Source: Devosia sp. Root436
GTDB lineage: Bacteria; Pseudomonadota; Alphaproteobacteria; Rhizobiales; Devosiaceae
NCBI RefSeq assembly: GCF_001426345.1
Contig: NZ_LMEM01000001.1
Location: 221,700 to 285,699 of the forward strand
Direction of reading: 5' to 3'
Length of the DNA: 64,000 bases
In this document: positions 1 through 11,344 of the stretch, in pieces
Layout: each line of letters opens with the position of its first letter
Numbering within the stretch: the stretch's first letter is position 1
Notes under the pieces: generated by a model
What the model was told of the DNA's origin: nothing
What the model saw: the letters and a program-made list of their open reading frames with translations, nothing else
The model's database searches: none
Translations under genes and position numbers: made by a program

Positions 1-1
1 G

Positions 2-2107
<2,106 letters not shown>

Positions 2108-2117
2108 GGCTGGTTCC

Positions 2118-2648
2118 GTGGAACAGGAGGGCCAATTGCCCGAGCAGCAGATTCAGTGGAAGCGCATTGCCGGCAGCTTCGCCGTCATGGCGGCCTGCGC
2201 GTTCTTTCTCTTCGTGCTTGCAGCCGTCCTGAACTATCTGGCCTCGGTCGTGGGACTGTCGACCCAGGAGCGGCTGACGGCGATCATCACCTCGCTCAGC
2301 AGTTCCTCGACGCTGCAGGCCATCATGGCCATCTGGCTGTTTACGGCGGCGCTCGCCATCGTCGCCCCGAGGCTCTGGGGCTTGCTCTGGATCGCTACGG
2401 CGCTGCTGTTTGACATCGGTTACGGCGTGCTCGGAGCGCTGACCGGCTTTGGCCTTGCCATCGGTATCTTCGGCAGCAACTGGTACGTGTTGATGTGGGC
2501 CATCATCTACAGCCTGCTCGTCGCGGCCGGCTATTTTGCCGTGAAGCGCTGGTTGGTGGGTGACGTACAGGCCATGGGCGGACGAGCCCGGTGGATCGTT
2601 GCCGGCCTGCTGGCGATCGCCGCACCGGTCCTGCTGCTCTGGCTCTGA
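2118..2648 (+). CDS. Hypothetical polytopic membrane protein
   Basis: A 176-residue protein that I do not recognise. It starts with GTG ten bases after dnaE. A short charged N-terminus (EQEGQLPEQQIQWKR) is followed by about five hydrophobic segments, near residues 17-40, 64-82, 83-110, 122-142 and 156-176. These read as an inner-membrane protein with short loops and no soluble domain. There are no catalytic motifs and few charged residues after position 50. Its position between dnaE and rpsB suggests co-transcription with dnaE, but nothing in it indicates a replication role. Codon use and GC content match the neighbours, so it is likely a real lineage-specific gene. Confidence 0.75.
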   Translation: MEQEGQLPEQQIQWKRIAGSFAVMAACAFFLFVLAAVLNYLASVVGLSTQERLTAIITSLSSSSTLQAIMAIWLFTAALAIVAPRLWGLLWIATALLFDIGYGVLGALTGFGLAIGIFGSNWYVLMWAIIYSLLVAAGYFAVKRWLVGDVQAMGGRARWIVAGLLAIAAPVLLLWL

Positions 2649-2839
2649 TCCCGCCCGACACCCCCGTACGCCCTTGCGCTTTCCCCGCGCTTCCCCTATA
2701 TCGCCCCTGCGTTTGACTGCGTGTCAGCGCGATTTCACACACGAGGCAGGGCTATCGGGCAACCGAGAATCCATCCGGTGGCGGGCAACCGTCGCAAGGC
2801 TTCGTGGAGGCATCAACCGGTAAACAAGGAGCAGCCATC

Positions 2840-3634
2840 ATGGCACTGCCCGATTTTTCTATGCGTCAACTGCTCGAAGCAGGCGTCCACTTCGGTCACC
2901 AGAAGCACCGCTGGAACCCCAAGATGGAGCGCTACATTTTTGGCGTTCGCAACGACATCCACATTCTCGACCTGAGCCAGACCGTGCCGGCCCTCAGCCG
3001 CGCCCTGCAGCTTGTCTCCGACACCGTTGCCGATGGTGGCCGTGTGCTGTTCGTCGGCACCAAGCGCCAGGCGGCTCCGTTGGTGGCTGACGCCGCCAAG
3101 CAGTCGGCGCAGTATTATGTCAATTCCCGCTGGCTCGGCGGCACGCTGACCAACTGGCAGACCATCTCGAACTCGATCGCGCGCCTGCGCGAACTCGAAT
3201 CGATGAGCGAAGACACGCTCGCTTTGCGCACCAAGAAGGAGCGCCTGATGATGAGCCGCGAGCAGGAACGCCTTGAGCGTGACCTGGGCGGCATCAAGGA
3301 CATGGGCAACCTGCCCAGCCTGCTGTTCGTCATCGACACCAACAAGGAAGCCAACGCGATCAAGGAAGCCCGTCGCCTGGGTATTCCGGTCGTCGCCATC
3401 GTCGATACCAACTGCGATCCCGATACGGTCGATTACGCCATTCCGGGCAATGACGACGCCTCGCGCGCGCTTGAGCTCTATGTCTCGCTGATCTCCAAGG
3501 CTGCCATCGACGGCATCGGCCGTTCGGCTTCGGGCCTGGGTGCCGATCTGGGCGCTTCGGACCGCGCACCGGCCGAAGATCTGCCGGGCGAAGACGCTCC
3601 GGCCGCTGCCGAAGCTCCGGCTGCCGCCAACTAA
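2840..3634 (+). CDS. rpsB: 30S ribosomal protein S2
   Basis: Small-subunit ribosomal protein S2, 264 residues. The start at 2840 ([19 protein letters not shown]) is chosen because an AAGGA Shine-Dalgarno lies about 9 bases upstream and the family N-terminus begins here; an in-frame start at 2804 would add a non-conserved leader. Conserved segments include [13 protein letters not shown], the RNA-binding VGTKRQA and [11 protein letters not shown] blocks and [15 protein letters not shown]. The C-terminus carries an acidic and alanine-rich tail ([20 protein letters not shown]), a common extension in alphaproteobacteria. It is the first gene of the classic rpsB-tsf-pyrH-frr series. Confidence 0.97.
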   Translation: MALPDFSMRQLLEAGVHFGHQKHRWNPKMERYIFGVRNDIHILDLSQTVPALSRALQLVSDTVADGGRVLFVGTKRQAAPLVADAAKQSAQYYVNSRWLGGTLTNWQTISNSIARLRELESMSEDTLALRTKKERLMMSREQERLERDLGGIKDMGNLPSLLFVIDTNKEANAIKEARRLGIPVVAIVDTNCDPDTVDYAIPGNDDASRALELYVSLISKAAIDGIGRSASGLGADLGASDRAPAEDLPGEDAPAAAEAPAAAN

Positions 3635-3670
3635 GCACGCATCGCGTATTTTCGTACTGATTTGAACCAT

Positions 3671-3692
3671 GCGGCCCCTTGAATGGGGTCGC
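3671..3692 (+). other. Hairpin in the rpsB-tsf spacer
   Basis: GCGGCCCC and GGGGTCGC pair (eight pairs, one G-U) around a six-base loop. The hairpin ends just before the tsf Shine-Dalgarno and has no T run, so it resembles a leader or processing hairpin more than a terminator. Confidence 0.4.
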
Positions 3693-3706
3693 CAAGAGGT
3701 GAACCC

Positions 3707-4648
3707 ATGGAAATCACTGCAGGAATGGTCAAGCAGCTCCGCGACTCGACGGGCGTCGGGATGATGGACTGCAAGAAGGCCCTCGCCGAAACCAATGGCG
3801 ACATGGAAGCCGCGGTCGATTGGCTGCGCACCCGCGGCCTGGCCAAGGCGGCCAAGAAGGCTGACCGCGTGGCCGCCGAAGGCCTGGTCGGTGTTGCCAC
3901 AGCAGGCACCAAGGCTGCCGTCGTCGAAGTGAACTCGGAAACCGACTTCGTTGCCCGCAACGAGCAGTTCCAGGGCATCGTCGGCAATGTCGCCAAGCTG
4001 GCGCTCGACGCCGATGGCGACGTGGTCAAGCTCGGCGAAATGCCGTTCCCCGGTTCGGGCCACTCGGTTTCGGCCGAGCTGACCGAGGCTATCGCCAAGA
4101 TCGGCGAGAACATGAACCTGCGCCGCACCGAGGTTGTTTCGGTCAGCGATGGCGTGGTCGAGAGCTATATCCACAATGCCGTCAAGGGCGGCCTCGGCCG
4201 TATCGGCATTCTGGTGGCGCTCGAATCGACCGGCGACAAGGCTGCGCTCGGCACCCTCGGCAAGCAGCTTGCCATGCATATCGCTGCCGCCCAGCCGCAG
4301 GCGATTTCGCCCGAGGAACTGGATCAGGACGTTGTCGCCCGCGAGCGCGCCATCATCCTCGAGCAGGTCAAGGAATCGGGCAAGTCGGCCGAGATCGCCG
4401 AAAAGATGGTCGATGGCCGCATGCGCAAGTATTTCGAGGAAGTCACGCTCCTGGCGCAGACTTTCGTGATCGACGGCGAAACCAAGGTCCGCGATGCGAT
4501 CAAGAATGCCGAGAAGGACGTGGGCGCCCCGATCAAGCTGACCAGGTTCGTGCGCTATGCGCTGGGCGAGGGCATTGAGAAGGCCGAGACCGACTTCGCC
4601 GCCGAAGTCGCCGCTACGGCAGGCACCAAGCCTGCCAATTCCAACTGA
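3707..4648 (+). CDS. tsf: Translation elongation factor Ts
   Basis: Guanine-nucleotide exchange factor for EF-Tu, 313 residues. The start at 3707 ([20 protein letters not shown]) follows a good AAGAGGTGA Shine-Dalgarno at 3694-3702; the ORF could open at 3683 but the family begins here. The UBA-like N-terminal domain has the signature [16 protein letters not shown], and the core contains the EF-Tu contact motif [10 protein letters not shown]. The order after rpsB with a 72-base spacer is universal in this group. Confidence 0.97.
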   Translation: MEITAGMVKQLRDSTGVGMMDCKKALAETNGDMEAAVDWLRTRGLAKAAKKADRVAAEGLVGVATAGTKAAVVEVNSETDFVARNEQFQGIVGNVAKLALDADGDVVKLGEMPFPGSGHSVSAELTEAIAKIGENMNLRRTEVVSVSDGVVESYIHNAVKGGLGRIGILVALESTGDKAALGTLGKQLAMHIAAAQPQAISPEELDQDVVARERAIILEQVKESGKSAEIAEKMVDGRMRKYFEEVTLLAQTFVIDGETKVRDAIKNAEKDVGAPIKLTRFVRYALGEGIEKAETDFAAEVAATAGTKPANSN

Positions 4649-4654
4649 TAGTTG

Positions 4655-4680
4655 ATGGGCGGGCCCGCGGGCCTGCCCAT
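4655..4680 (+). terminator. Strong hairpin after tsf
   Basis: ATGGGCGGGCCC pairs with GGGCCTGCCCAT (12 pairs, one G-U) starting 7 bases after the tsf stop. It is followed only by TGCTCTCCC, a weak T tract. It may attenuate transcription between tsf and pyrH. Confidence 0.5.
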
Positions 4681-4846
4681 TGCTCTCCCGGCAGTCATGA
4701 TTTGGCCGGGATCGAGCGCAAATACCCAGCCGTTATTCCAGTTCCATGGTAGCACGCCTTCTTTTGAAGGCGATTTTGCCATAGGGTCTGCCGGGTGCTG
4801 CCGGATTCGGTGCCCCATTCATGTTCCAAGTCAAAGGGGTTTGCCG

Positions 4847-5566
4847 ATGGCGCCTGCCTATAAACGCATTCTCCTCAAGGTTTCGGGCGAGGCGCTGGCA
4901 GGGGACAACTCCTTCGGGATCGAACCGCCATTCCTGCAGGCCGTGGCCAAGCAGATCGCCGATGTCGCCAATAGCGGTGTCGAGATCGCCATCGTGGTCG
5001 GCGGCGGCAATATCTTCCGCGGTATGGCCGGCGCGGCCGACGGCACGGACCGCGTTACCGCCGACATGATGGGCATGCTGGGCACCATGATCAACGCCCT
5101 GGCCCTGAGCAACGCCATTTCGCGCCAGGGGGCAAAGTCCAAGCCCTATAGCGCCGTGTCCATGCCCTCGGTAGCCGATACGTTCACCGCGCGCGACGCG
5201 AAGCTGTCGCTCGAGGACGGGTTCGTGGTCGTGATGGGCGGCGGCATCGGCAATCCATTTTTCACTACCGATACGGCTTCCACCCTGCGCGCCATCGAGC
5301 TCGATTGCGACGTGGTGCTCAAGGGCACCAAGGTCGATGGGGTCTATTCGGAGGACCCGATGAAGAATCCGAATGCGACGCGCTACGAAACCGTCAGCTA
5401 TGATGAAGTTATCGGCAAGAATCTGCGTGTTATGGATACTGCGGCCTTCGCTCTTGCCCGCGACAACGCCATGCCGATAATCGTATATGCTCTCGACGAC
5501 ACGGCGGGCCTGGCGGGTGTATTGGCGGGGACCACCCGCTCGACCCGCGTGGGCACGCCGCTCTAG
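4847..5566 (+). CDS. pyrH: UMP kinase
   Basis: Phosphorylates UMP to UDP in the cytoplasm; amino-acid-kinase fold, 239 residues. The start at 4847 (MAPAYKRILLKVSGEAL) is preceded by AAAGGGGT at 4833-4840. The upstream in-frame extension to 4652 is not conserved and covers the tsf terminator region, so it was rejected. Visible motifs are the phosphate-binding LLKVSGEALAG, VGGGNIFRG, MGMLGTMINALAL and the ATP-site GTKVDGVYSEDP. It sits between tsf and frr as in most bacteria. Confidence 0.97.
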   Translation: MAPAYKRILLKVSGEALAGDNSFGIEPPFLQAVAKQIADVANSGVEIAIVVGGGNIFRGMAGAADGTDRVTADMMGMLGTMINALALSNAISRQGAKSKPYSAVSMPSVADTFTARDAKLSLEDGFVVVMGGGIGNPFFTTDTASTLRAIELDCDVVLKGTKVDGVYSEDPMKNPNATRYETVSYDEVIGKNLRVMDTAAFALARDNAMPIIVYALDDTAGLAGVLAGTTRSTRVGTPL

Positions 5567-5585
5567 AATCTGAAGGACGACAATA

Positions 5586-6140
5586 ATGGCCTATGACCTC
5601 CCTGACCTGAAGAACCGCATGCAGAAGTCGATTTCTTCGCTGCGCGACGAGTTGACGGGTCTCAGGACCGGGCGTGCCAGCGCCAGCCTGCTCGAGCCGG
5701 TGACCGTGGACGCCTATGGTACGCGCATGCCGCTGAACCAGGTGGCCACCGTGACCGTGCCGGAGCCGCGCATGCTGAGCGTGCAGGTGTGGGACCGGCA
5801 GATGGCCAATGCGGTCGAAAAGGCCATCCGCGACAGCGGCCTCGGCCTCAATCCCATGGGCGAAGGACAGATCATCCGCGTGCCGCTGCCCGAGCTCAAT
5901 GAGCAGCGCCGCAAGGAACTGGCCAAGGTCGCGCACAATTATGCCGAGGCCGCCCGCGTTGCAGTGCGCCATATTCGCCGCGATGGCATGGATGCGCTCA
6001 AGAAGGCCGAGAAGGATGGCGACCTGAGCCAGGACGACAGCCGCGTCCAGTCCGATCTCGTGCAGAAGGCAACCGACGCTGCCGTGGCCGAAATCGACCA
6101 GGTGGTCGCGGCCAAAGAAGCGGAAATCATGCAGGTCTAA
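5586..6140 (+). CDS. frr: Ribosome-recycling factor
   Basis: Splits post-termination ribosomes together with EF-G; 184 residues, the usual family length. It starts at ATG 5586 behind GAAGGACGA. Characteristic segments are [33 protein letters not shown] and the helical [21 protein letters not shown]. It follows pyrH by 19 bases, so the two are surely co-transcribed. Confidence 0.97.
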   Translation: MAYDLPDLKNRMQKSISSLRDELTGLRTGRASASLLEPVTVDAYGTRMPLNQVATVTVPEPRMLSVQVWDRQMANAVEKAIRDSGLGLNPMGEGQIIRVPLPELNEQRRKELAKVAHNYAEAARVAVRHIRRDGMDALKKAEKDGDLSQDDSRVQSDLVQKATDAAVAEIDQVVAAKEAEIMQV

Positions 6141-6169
6141 GTCGGCTGAACTGCGCCGGGAGGGCGTAG

Positions 6170-6931
6170 ATGTCCATCGATCCAGCCATAGCCAATGATA
6201 TTGCGGAGCGCCCCCGCCTGCGCATTCCCACGCATCTTGGCGTGATCATGGATGGCAATGGCCGCTGGGCCGAGGCGCGCGGCAAGCGCCGCACCGAGGG
6301 TCATATCGAGGGCGTCAAGGCGCTGCGGAACCTCGTCGAGCTCTGCATCAATTACGGCGTCGGGCACCTCACCGTATTCAGCTTCTCATCCGAAAACTGG
6401 ACGCGGCCAAAGGACGAGATATCGTTCATATTCAATCTGCTGCGCCGCTTTGTTGCATCGGACCTGCAAAGGTTGATCCGCAACAACGTGCAGGTCCGCA
6501 TCATCGGTAGCCGCACCGGGCTGGAGCCCAGCCTGGTCCGCCTGATCGACGATGTCGAAGCCAAGACCGCGTCCAATACGGGCCTCGTGCTCATCGTCGC
6601 CTTCAACTATGGCGGCAAGGCCGAAATCGCCGATGCGACGCGCCGGATTGCCGCCGAGGTGGCCGCCGGCCGCCTGGTGCCCGAGGCCATTACCGAGGCC
6701 ACGATCGCGGCGGCGCTGTACACGGCCGGGCTGCCCGATCCGGACCTCATCATCCGCACCAGCGGCGAACAGCGCATTTCCAATTTCCTGCTGTGGCAGG
6801 CCGCCTATGCCGAGTTCGTTTTCGTCGATGAAAACTGGCCCGATTTCGGGGAAGCCAGCTTCATTCGCGTGCTCGAAACCTTCGCGCGGCGCGACCGGCG
6901 TTTTGGCGGTATCGAGGCGGAGCGATCTTGA
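6170..6931 (+). CDS. uppS: Isoprenyl transferase (undecaprenyl diphosphate synthase)
   Basis: cis-Prenyltransferase making the undecaprenyl-PP carrier for peptidoglycan and O-antigen synthesis; 253 residues. The pyrophosphate-binding signature HLGVIMDGNGRWAEARG and GHIEGVKALRNL lie near the N-terminus, FSFSSENWTRP in the middle, and DLIIRTSGEQRISNFL with the Mg-binding ENWPDF at the C-terminus. It begins 29 bases after frr and its stop overlaps the TTG start of cdsA. Confidence 0.96.
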   Translation: MSIDPAIANDIAERPRLRIPTHLGVIMDGNGRWAEARGKRRTEGHIEGVKALRNLVELCINYGVGHLTVFSFSSENWTRPKDEISFIFNLLRRFVASDLQRLIRNNVQVRIIGSRTGLEPSLVRLIDDVEAKTASNTGLVLIVAFNYGGKAEIADATRRIAAEVAAGRLVPEAITEATIAAALYTAGLPDPDLIIRTSGEQRISNFLLWQAAYAEFVFVDENWPDFGEASFIRVLETFARRDRRFGGIEAERS

Positions 6932-7788
6932 GCAATCCAGGCGATCCCGCGTCAGATCCTGTCGTCAGTCGCCGCCGTACCTGGTCCGATCTGGGGCCTC
7001 GCCTCGTCTCGGCCCTGGTGCTGATCGCGCTGACGGCGACAGCGCTCTATATCGGAACCTATGTGTTCGCTGCCGTGGTTGGTGCCGTCTTTGCCGGGGC
7101 CTATCGCGAATGGGAAACCATGGTGTCCCGTGCCCCGCTGACGCCGGCAGGCATGGCGCTGATTGGCCTGGTGGCCGTATCGGGGCTGGTCTATCCGCTG
7201 TTCGGGCCGCTGGGCACGATCGCCGTGATCGCCCTGGCCTGCCTGGTCGCCGTGGCCATGCGGGGCGAGGGCGTGCTGTGGCGCATCCTGGGCCTCGTGA
7301 TCTACGGCGCCATCATCGTGGCGGCGCTGGCCATGCGGGGCGATACGCTGACCGGGGTCTGGGCCGGGGTCTATCTCGGCACCGTGGTCTGGATGACGGA
7401 TTCGGCGGCCTTCTTTACCGGCAGGCAGATTGGCGGCGAGAAGCTGGCGCCCGAGATTTCGCCCTCCAAGACCTGGTCGGGGGCGCTTGGCGGATTGGCA
7501 CTGGGCACCGGGGCAGGGCTGCTGGTCTGGATCGTGGCAACCGATTCCCCCTGGTGGATCGGGTTTGTGCTGTCTGCGGCGATCAGCGTGCTTGGCCAGT
7601 TGGGCGATCTCAGCGAAAGTGCGATCAAGCGGCATTTCCGCATCAAGGACAGCGGCGACATCATTCCCGGCCATGGCGGGTTGATGGACCGGCTGGACAG
7701 CCTCACATTTGGCGTCTTGCTGGTATTGCTGGTGGGGGCGCTGCATGCCGGCTACGGCGCGGTCGCCGAAGGCCTGCTCTACTGGTAG
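6928..7788 (+). CDS. cdsA: Phosphatidate cytidylyltransferase
   Basis: Makes CDP-diacylglycerol from phosphatidate and CTP in the inner membrane; 286 residues. It starts with TTG overlapping the uppS stop (TTGA). After a short basic N-terminus there are about eight hydrophobic segments. The C-terminal CDP-DAG synthase signature is clear: SPSKTWSG, GQLGDLSESAIKRHF and the GHGGLMDRLDSL metal and substrate motif. In many bacteria dxr follows; here rseP follows after 42 bases. Confidence 0.95.
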   Translation: MSNPGDPASDPVVSRRRTWSDLGPRLVSALVLIALTATALYIGTYVFAAVVGAVFAGAYREWETMVSRAPLTPAGMALIGLVAVSGLVYPLFGPLGTIAVIALACLVAVAMRGEGVLWRILGLVIYGAIIVAALAMRGDTLTGVWAGVYLGTVVWMTDSAAFFTGRQIGGEKLAPEISPSKTWSGALGGLALGTGAGLLVWIVATDSPWWIGFVLSAAISVLGQLGDLSESAIKRHFRIKDSGDIIPGHGGLMDRLDSLTFGVLLVLLVGALHAGYGAVAEGLLYW

Positions 7789-7830
7789 CGGCGGTGCGCG
7801 GGCACTGCATTCGCTGACGCAAGGATACCC

Positions 7831-8967
7831 ATGTTCGAATTTCTCTATTGGCTCTTGTCCTATGTCGTGCCGTTCCTGGCGGTACTGACGGTGATCGTGT
7901 TCGTGCACGAAATGGGGCACTATCTGGTGGCCAGGTGGAATGGCGTGGCGATCGATGCCTTTTCGGTCGGCTTCGGCCGCGAGCTGATCGGCTGGAACGA
8001 CAAGCACGGCACGCGCTGGCGTATCTCGGCGATTCCGCTGGGCGGCTATGTGCGCTTTACCGGCGACATGAACGCCGCCAGCGTTCCCGACCCCGAGGCC
8101 CTGGCCAATGTCGATCCCGAACTGGCGCCGCGCCTGTTCGCCAACAAAAATGTGTGGCAGCGCATTGCCGTCGTCGCGGCCGGGCCGCTGGCCAATGTCA
8201 TCCTGACCTTCCTCATTCTCTATGCCCTGCTGCTGGGCTATGGCCGCTACACGATTCCGCCTGTTGTCGGCGACGTCATCGCCGGTTCGGTGGCCGAGGC
8301 GGCCGGCATCGAGCCGGGCGACATCATCATATCGGTCGATGGCTATGCCGTGCGCGGCTTCGAAGATTTTCAACGCCTGGTGGCGACCAGCCCGGAACGG
8401 CCCGTGACCGTGGAACTGGATCGTGGCAGCGTCAGCAAGACTCTGGTCCTCGTGCCCGAGGCGGTCGATGTGGAAGACCGTTTCGGCAACAGCCAGCGCA
8501 TCGGTCGAATCGGGGCGAGCCGCGACGTGGCGGAGACCGATGTGACGCTCTACCGGCCGGGACCGGTCGAGGCGATCGGCATGACCGTCGAGGAAATTCG
8601 CTTCATCGTCCAGCGGACCGCCGCGTTCCTCGGCGATTTCTTCGTCGGGCGCGGCGATGTCGAGCAGTTGGGCGGGCCGGTCAAGGTGGCCAAGGTTTCC
8701 GGGGAAGTGGCGACGCTGGGCATCGTGGCGCTGATCAACCTCACCGCTTTGCTGTCGCTAAATATCGGTATTTTCAATCTTTTACCGGTTCCCATGCTCG
8801 ACGGCGGCCACCTTCTGTACTATCTGGTTGAAGCTGTCAGGGGGCGTCCGCTGAGCATGAGGGTGCAGGAAATGGGCTTCCGGTTCGGATTTGCCCTGGT
8901 CCTCGCACTCATGGTGTTCACGCTGTTCAACGACACACTGTTCGCCTATTTCGGAATCTTGCGTTAA
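7831..8967 (+). CDS. rseP: Site-2 protease RseP (intramembrane zinc metalloprotease)
   Basis: Intramembrane M50 protease that cleaves anti-sigma factors and remnant signal peptides; 378 residues. The zinc motif HEMGH lies at residues 26-30 in the first membrane helix. A PDZ domain follows (about 120-210; PGDIIISVDGYAVRGFEDFQ). The C-terminal M50 motif MLDGGH supplies the third zinc ligand. It has a single PDZ domain, as usual in alphaproteobacteria, whereas E. coli RseP has two. It sits directly upstream of bamA, its common partner. Confidence 0.95.
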   Translation: MFEFLYWLLSYVVPFLAVLTVIVFVHEMGHYLVARWNGVAIDAFSVGFGRELIGWNDKHGTRWRISAIPLGGYVRFTGDMNAASVPDPEALANVDPELAPRLFANKNVWQRIAVVAAGPLANVILTFLILYALLLGYGRYTIPPVVGDVIAGSVAEAAGIEPGDIIISVDGYAVRGFEDFQRLVATSPERPVTVELDRGSVSKTLVLVPEAVDVEDRFGNSQRIGRIGASRDVAETDVTLYRPGPVEAIGMTVEEIRFIVQRTAAFLGDFFVGRGDVEQLGGPVKVAKVSGEVATLGIVALINLTALLSLNIGIFNLLPVPMLDGGHLLYYLVEAVRGRPLSMRVQEMGFRFGFALVLALMVFTLFNDTLFAYFGILR

Positions 8968-9151
8968 CACCCGGTTAACCTAGGTTTGTGAGGTGTTGCA
9001 GGAATACAAGAGCACCAATCATTTGCTAACCGCGTCGAGGCTTCCGCCTTGTCCTTGGTTAAAAAGACGGTAAAACGGTGCAATGGAGTTAGCTTGGGGG
9101 AGCGCTATGCATGGCGATTCTCCGGGCGTGGTCGCAGAAGGCAATAACAAT

Positions 9152-11272
9152 ATGATCCATCCCACCAAGCTGATGCGCGGCGCTCTTCTGGCGCTTGCGA
9201 TACTGGGTGCAGCACCGCTCGCCGGGCCCAGTATTCCGCTTCTTGGCTATGCGACTGTTCAGGCTCAGGAACAACTGGTCGGCGCGGTGCTGTTCGACGG
9301 CAACCGGCGCTTCTCCGACAGCCAGCTTCTGGCCATGGTCGACGTGTCGGCCTCCGGCATTTTTACCCAGCAGCGTCTTGCCGCCGATGTCGAAAGCATC
9401 CGCCAGGCCTATGATCGTGACGGGTTCCTTTCCGTTTCCGTGACGGCGCGCACCGAGGCGACCACCGATGGCCGCGTTCGAGTGCTGTTCACCATCAACG
9501 AAGGCAATCGCGCGGGAATCGCGGCGATCAACTTCACCGGCAACAACGCCTTTGGCGGCAACAGCCTCAAGAGCGCCATGCTCACCAAGGAAACCAGCAT
9601 CCTGAGCTGGCTGTTCAAGGATGACGGCTATGACGAGCAGAAGCTCGCCGTCGATCGTGAGCGCATCCGGCTGTATTATGCCAACCGCGGCTATCCCGAC
9701 GTCCAGGTGACCTCGGTCGGCGAGTACGACGCCAGCAAGAACGCCTACTTCATCAACTTCACCATCAATGAAGGCCAGAAGTACGAGTTCTCCAATGTCG
9801 GCATCGAGACCAGCATTGCCGGCCTCAACACCGATGCCCTCAAGGGCACGGTGCAGACGGGGCAGGGCAGCACGTATTCCGCTGGCGACCTGCAGAAGAG
9901 CATCGAGGACATGGCTTATGAAGCCGCTGTCCAGGGCTATTCCTTTGCCGATGTCCGGGCGCGTCTCGACCGCGATGTGGCGACCGGCACGTTCAAGGTG
10001 ACATATCTGGTGGATGAGGGTGCGCGGCTCTATGTCGAGCGCATCAACATCACCGGCAATACCAAGACGCGTGACTTCGTCATCCGTCGCGAACTGGAGT
10101 TTGCCGAAGGCGACCCCTTCAACCGTTCTCTGGTGCTTCGTGGCCGTCAGCATATCGACGCGCTGGGCTTTTTCTCGGCCGTCAATGTCACTACAGGTCC
10201 GGGCTCGGCGCCCGACAAGGTGGTGATAAACATCGCCGTGACTGAAACCTCGACGGGCGAATACGGTGCCACTGCCGGCTATTCCACCACCGATGGCGTG
10301 CTGGGCGAAGTGTCGCTGACCGAACGCAACTTCCTGGGTCGTGGCCAGTATCTGCGGGCAGCCATCGGCGCCTCGCAGGCCGGCCGTACCTTCGACTTCT
10401 CGTTCACCGAGCCGCGTTTCATGGGCCTCAAGGTCTCGGCCGGTGTCGATGTCTACCATCGCATCAATGAGGAAACGACTGCCGGCTTCTATGGCTCGCA
10501 GGCGACCGGCGGACAGTTCCGCGTCGGTATTCCGCTGACCGGCGATCTGTCGGGCACCGTGTTTGCGGGCATGGAACGCAAGATCATCACCGACGCCGAC
10601 GCTCCTGCTTCGTTGCTCGTCAATGACGGCGACGAGTTCTACAAGGGCTTCGTGGGCTATACCCTCACCTGGAACAACCTCGACGATACCAAGAAGCCGA
10701 CCGAAGGTCTGCTGGCGACGTTCACCCAGCAGTATATCGGCTGGGATCACAGCCTGGTGCGCTCGGAAGCAAAGGCGCGCTACTTCATCCCCGTGGTCGA
10801 GGATAGTGGCATCATCGCCAGCGTGCGTGGCCAGGCCGGTATCATCAATGACCTGAGCGGCAATGGCGTTCACGCGGTCGAGGCCTTTATGCCCGGTGCC
10901 CAGCTGATCCGCGGCTTCGAGGGCCGTGGTCTTGGTCCGCGTCTGACCACTGGTGAATATCTCGGTGCCGTCGCCTATGCTGGGCTTTCTGCCGAAGTGC
11001 AGTTCCCGATCCCCGGTGTGCCGGAGAGCTACGGCCTTTCTGCGGCTCTCTGGGCCGACGCGGCCTGGATTGATGGTGTGAATACGCCGTTCCTCAATGG
11101 CAACACGGTTGACAATGGCAGCATCGACGTGCCGTGGCGCACCTCGGTTGGTGCGTCGCTGATCTGGGACAGCCCGTTCGGCCCGCTGCGTGGCGACTTC
11201 GCTCACGTGCTGAACAAGTCGACCTCGGATCGTACCCAGGTCTTCCAGCTGACGATGTCCACCTTGTTCTAG
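9152..11272 (+). CDS. bamA: Outer membrane protein assembly factor BamA
   Basis: Central Omp85-family subunit of the beta-barrel assembly machine in the outer membrane. From ATG 9152 it has 706 residues with a signal peptide (basic MIHPTKLMR, hydrophobic ALLALAILG, ending near VQAQEQ). Five POTRA repeats follow (about 35-360; for example VLFDGNRRFSDSQL and INITGNTKTRDFVIRREL), then a 16-strand barrel with the RGFEGRGLGPR loop-6 motif and the terminal aromatic FQLTMSTLF. In-frame ATGs at 9083 and 9107 also exist; 9107 has a GGGGGAG Shine-Dalgarno and is a realistic alternative, giving 15 extra residues before the signal sequence. Confidence 0.95.
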   Translation: MIHPTKLMRGALLALAILGAAPLAGPSIPLLGYATVQAQEQLVGAVLFDGNRRFSDSQLLAMVDVSASGIFTQQRLAADVESIRQAYDRDGFLSVSVTARTEATTDGRVRVLFTINEGNRAGIAAINFTGNNAFGGNSLKSAMLTKETSILSWLFKDDGYDEQKLAVDRERIRLYYANRGYPDVQVTSVGEYDASKNAYFINFTINEGQKYEFSNVGIETSIAGLNTDALKGTVQTGQGSTYSAGDLQKSIEDMAYEAAVQGYSFADVRARLDRDVATGTFKVTYLVDEGARLYVERINITGNTKTRDFVIRRELEFAEGDPFNRSLVLRGRQHIDALGFFSAVNVTTGPGSAPDKVVINIAVTETSTGEYGATAGYSTTDGVLGEVSLTERNFLGRGQYLRAAIGASQAGRTFDFSFTEPRFMGLKVSAGVDVYHRINEETTAGFYGSQATGGQFRVGIPLTGDLSGTVFAGMERKIITDADAPASLLVNDGDEFYKGFVGYTLTWNNLDDTKKPTEGLLATFTQQYIGWDHSLVRSEAKARYFIPVVEDSGIIASVRGQAGIINDLSGNGVHAVEAFMPGAQLIRGFEGRGLGPRLTTGEYLGAVAYAGLSAEVQFPIPGVPESYGLSAALWADAAWIDGVNTPFLNGNTVDNGSIDVPWRTSVGASLIWDSPFGPLRGDFAHVLNKSTSDRTQVFQLTMSTLF

Positions 11273-11294
11273 CCGTTGTGGCATGAGACAGTTC

Positions 11295-11334
11295 ATTGAG
11301 CCGCGGGCGGCAAGCACCGCGGCTCAATTCTTTT
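11295..11334 (+). terminator. Rho-independent terminator between bamA and lpxD
   Basis: ATTGAGCCGCGG (11295-11306) and CCGCGGCTCAAT (11317-11328) form a perfect 12-bp stem with a ten-base loop, followed by TCTTTT. It lies after the bamA stop and only ten bases before the lpxD start. Confidence 0.8.
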
Positions 11335-11344
11335 AAGTGACATC

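Noticed and set aside
9089-11317. Minus-strand 742-residue ORF opposite bamA
   Set aside because: It mirrors bamA codon structure exactly and has no recognisable motif; an antisense artefact of GC-rich third positions.
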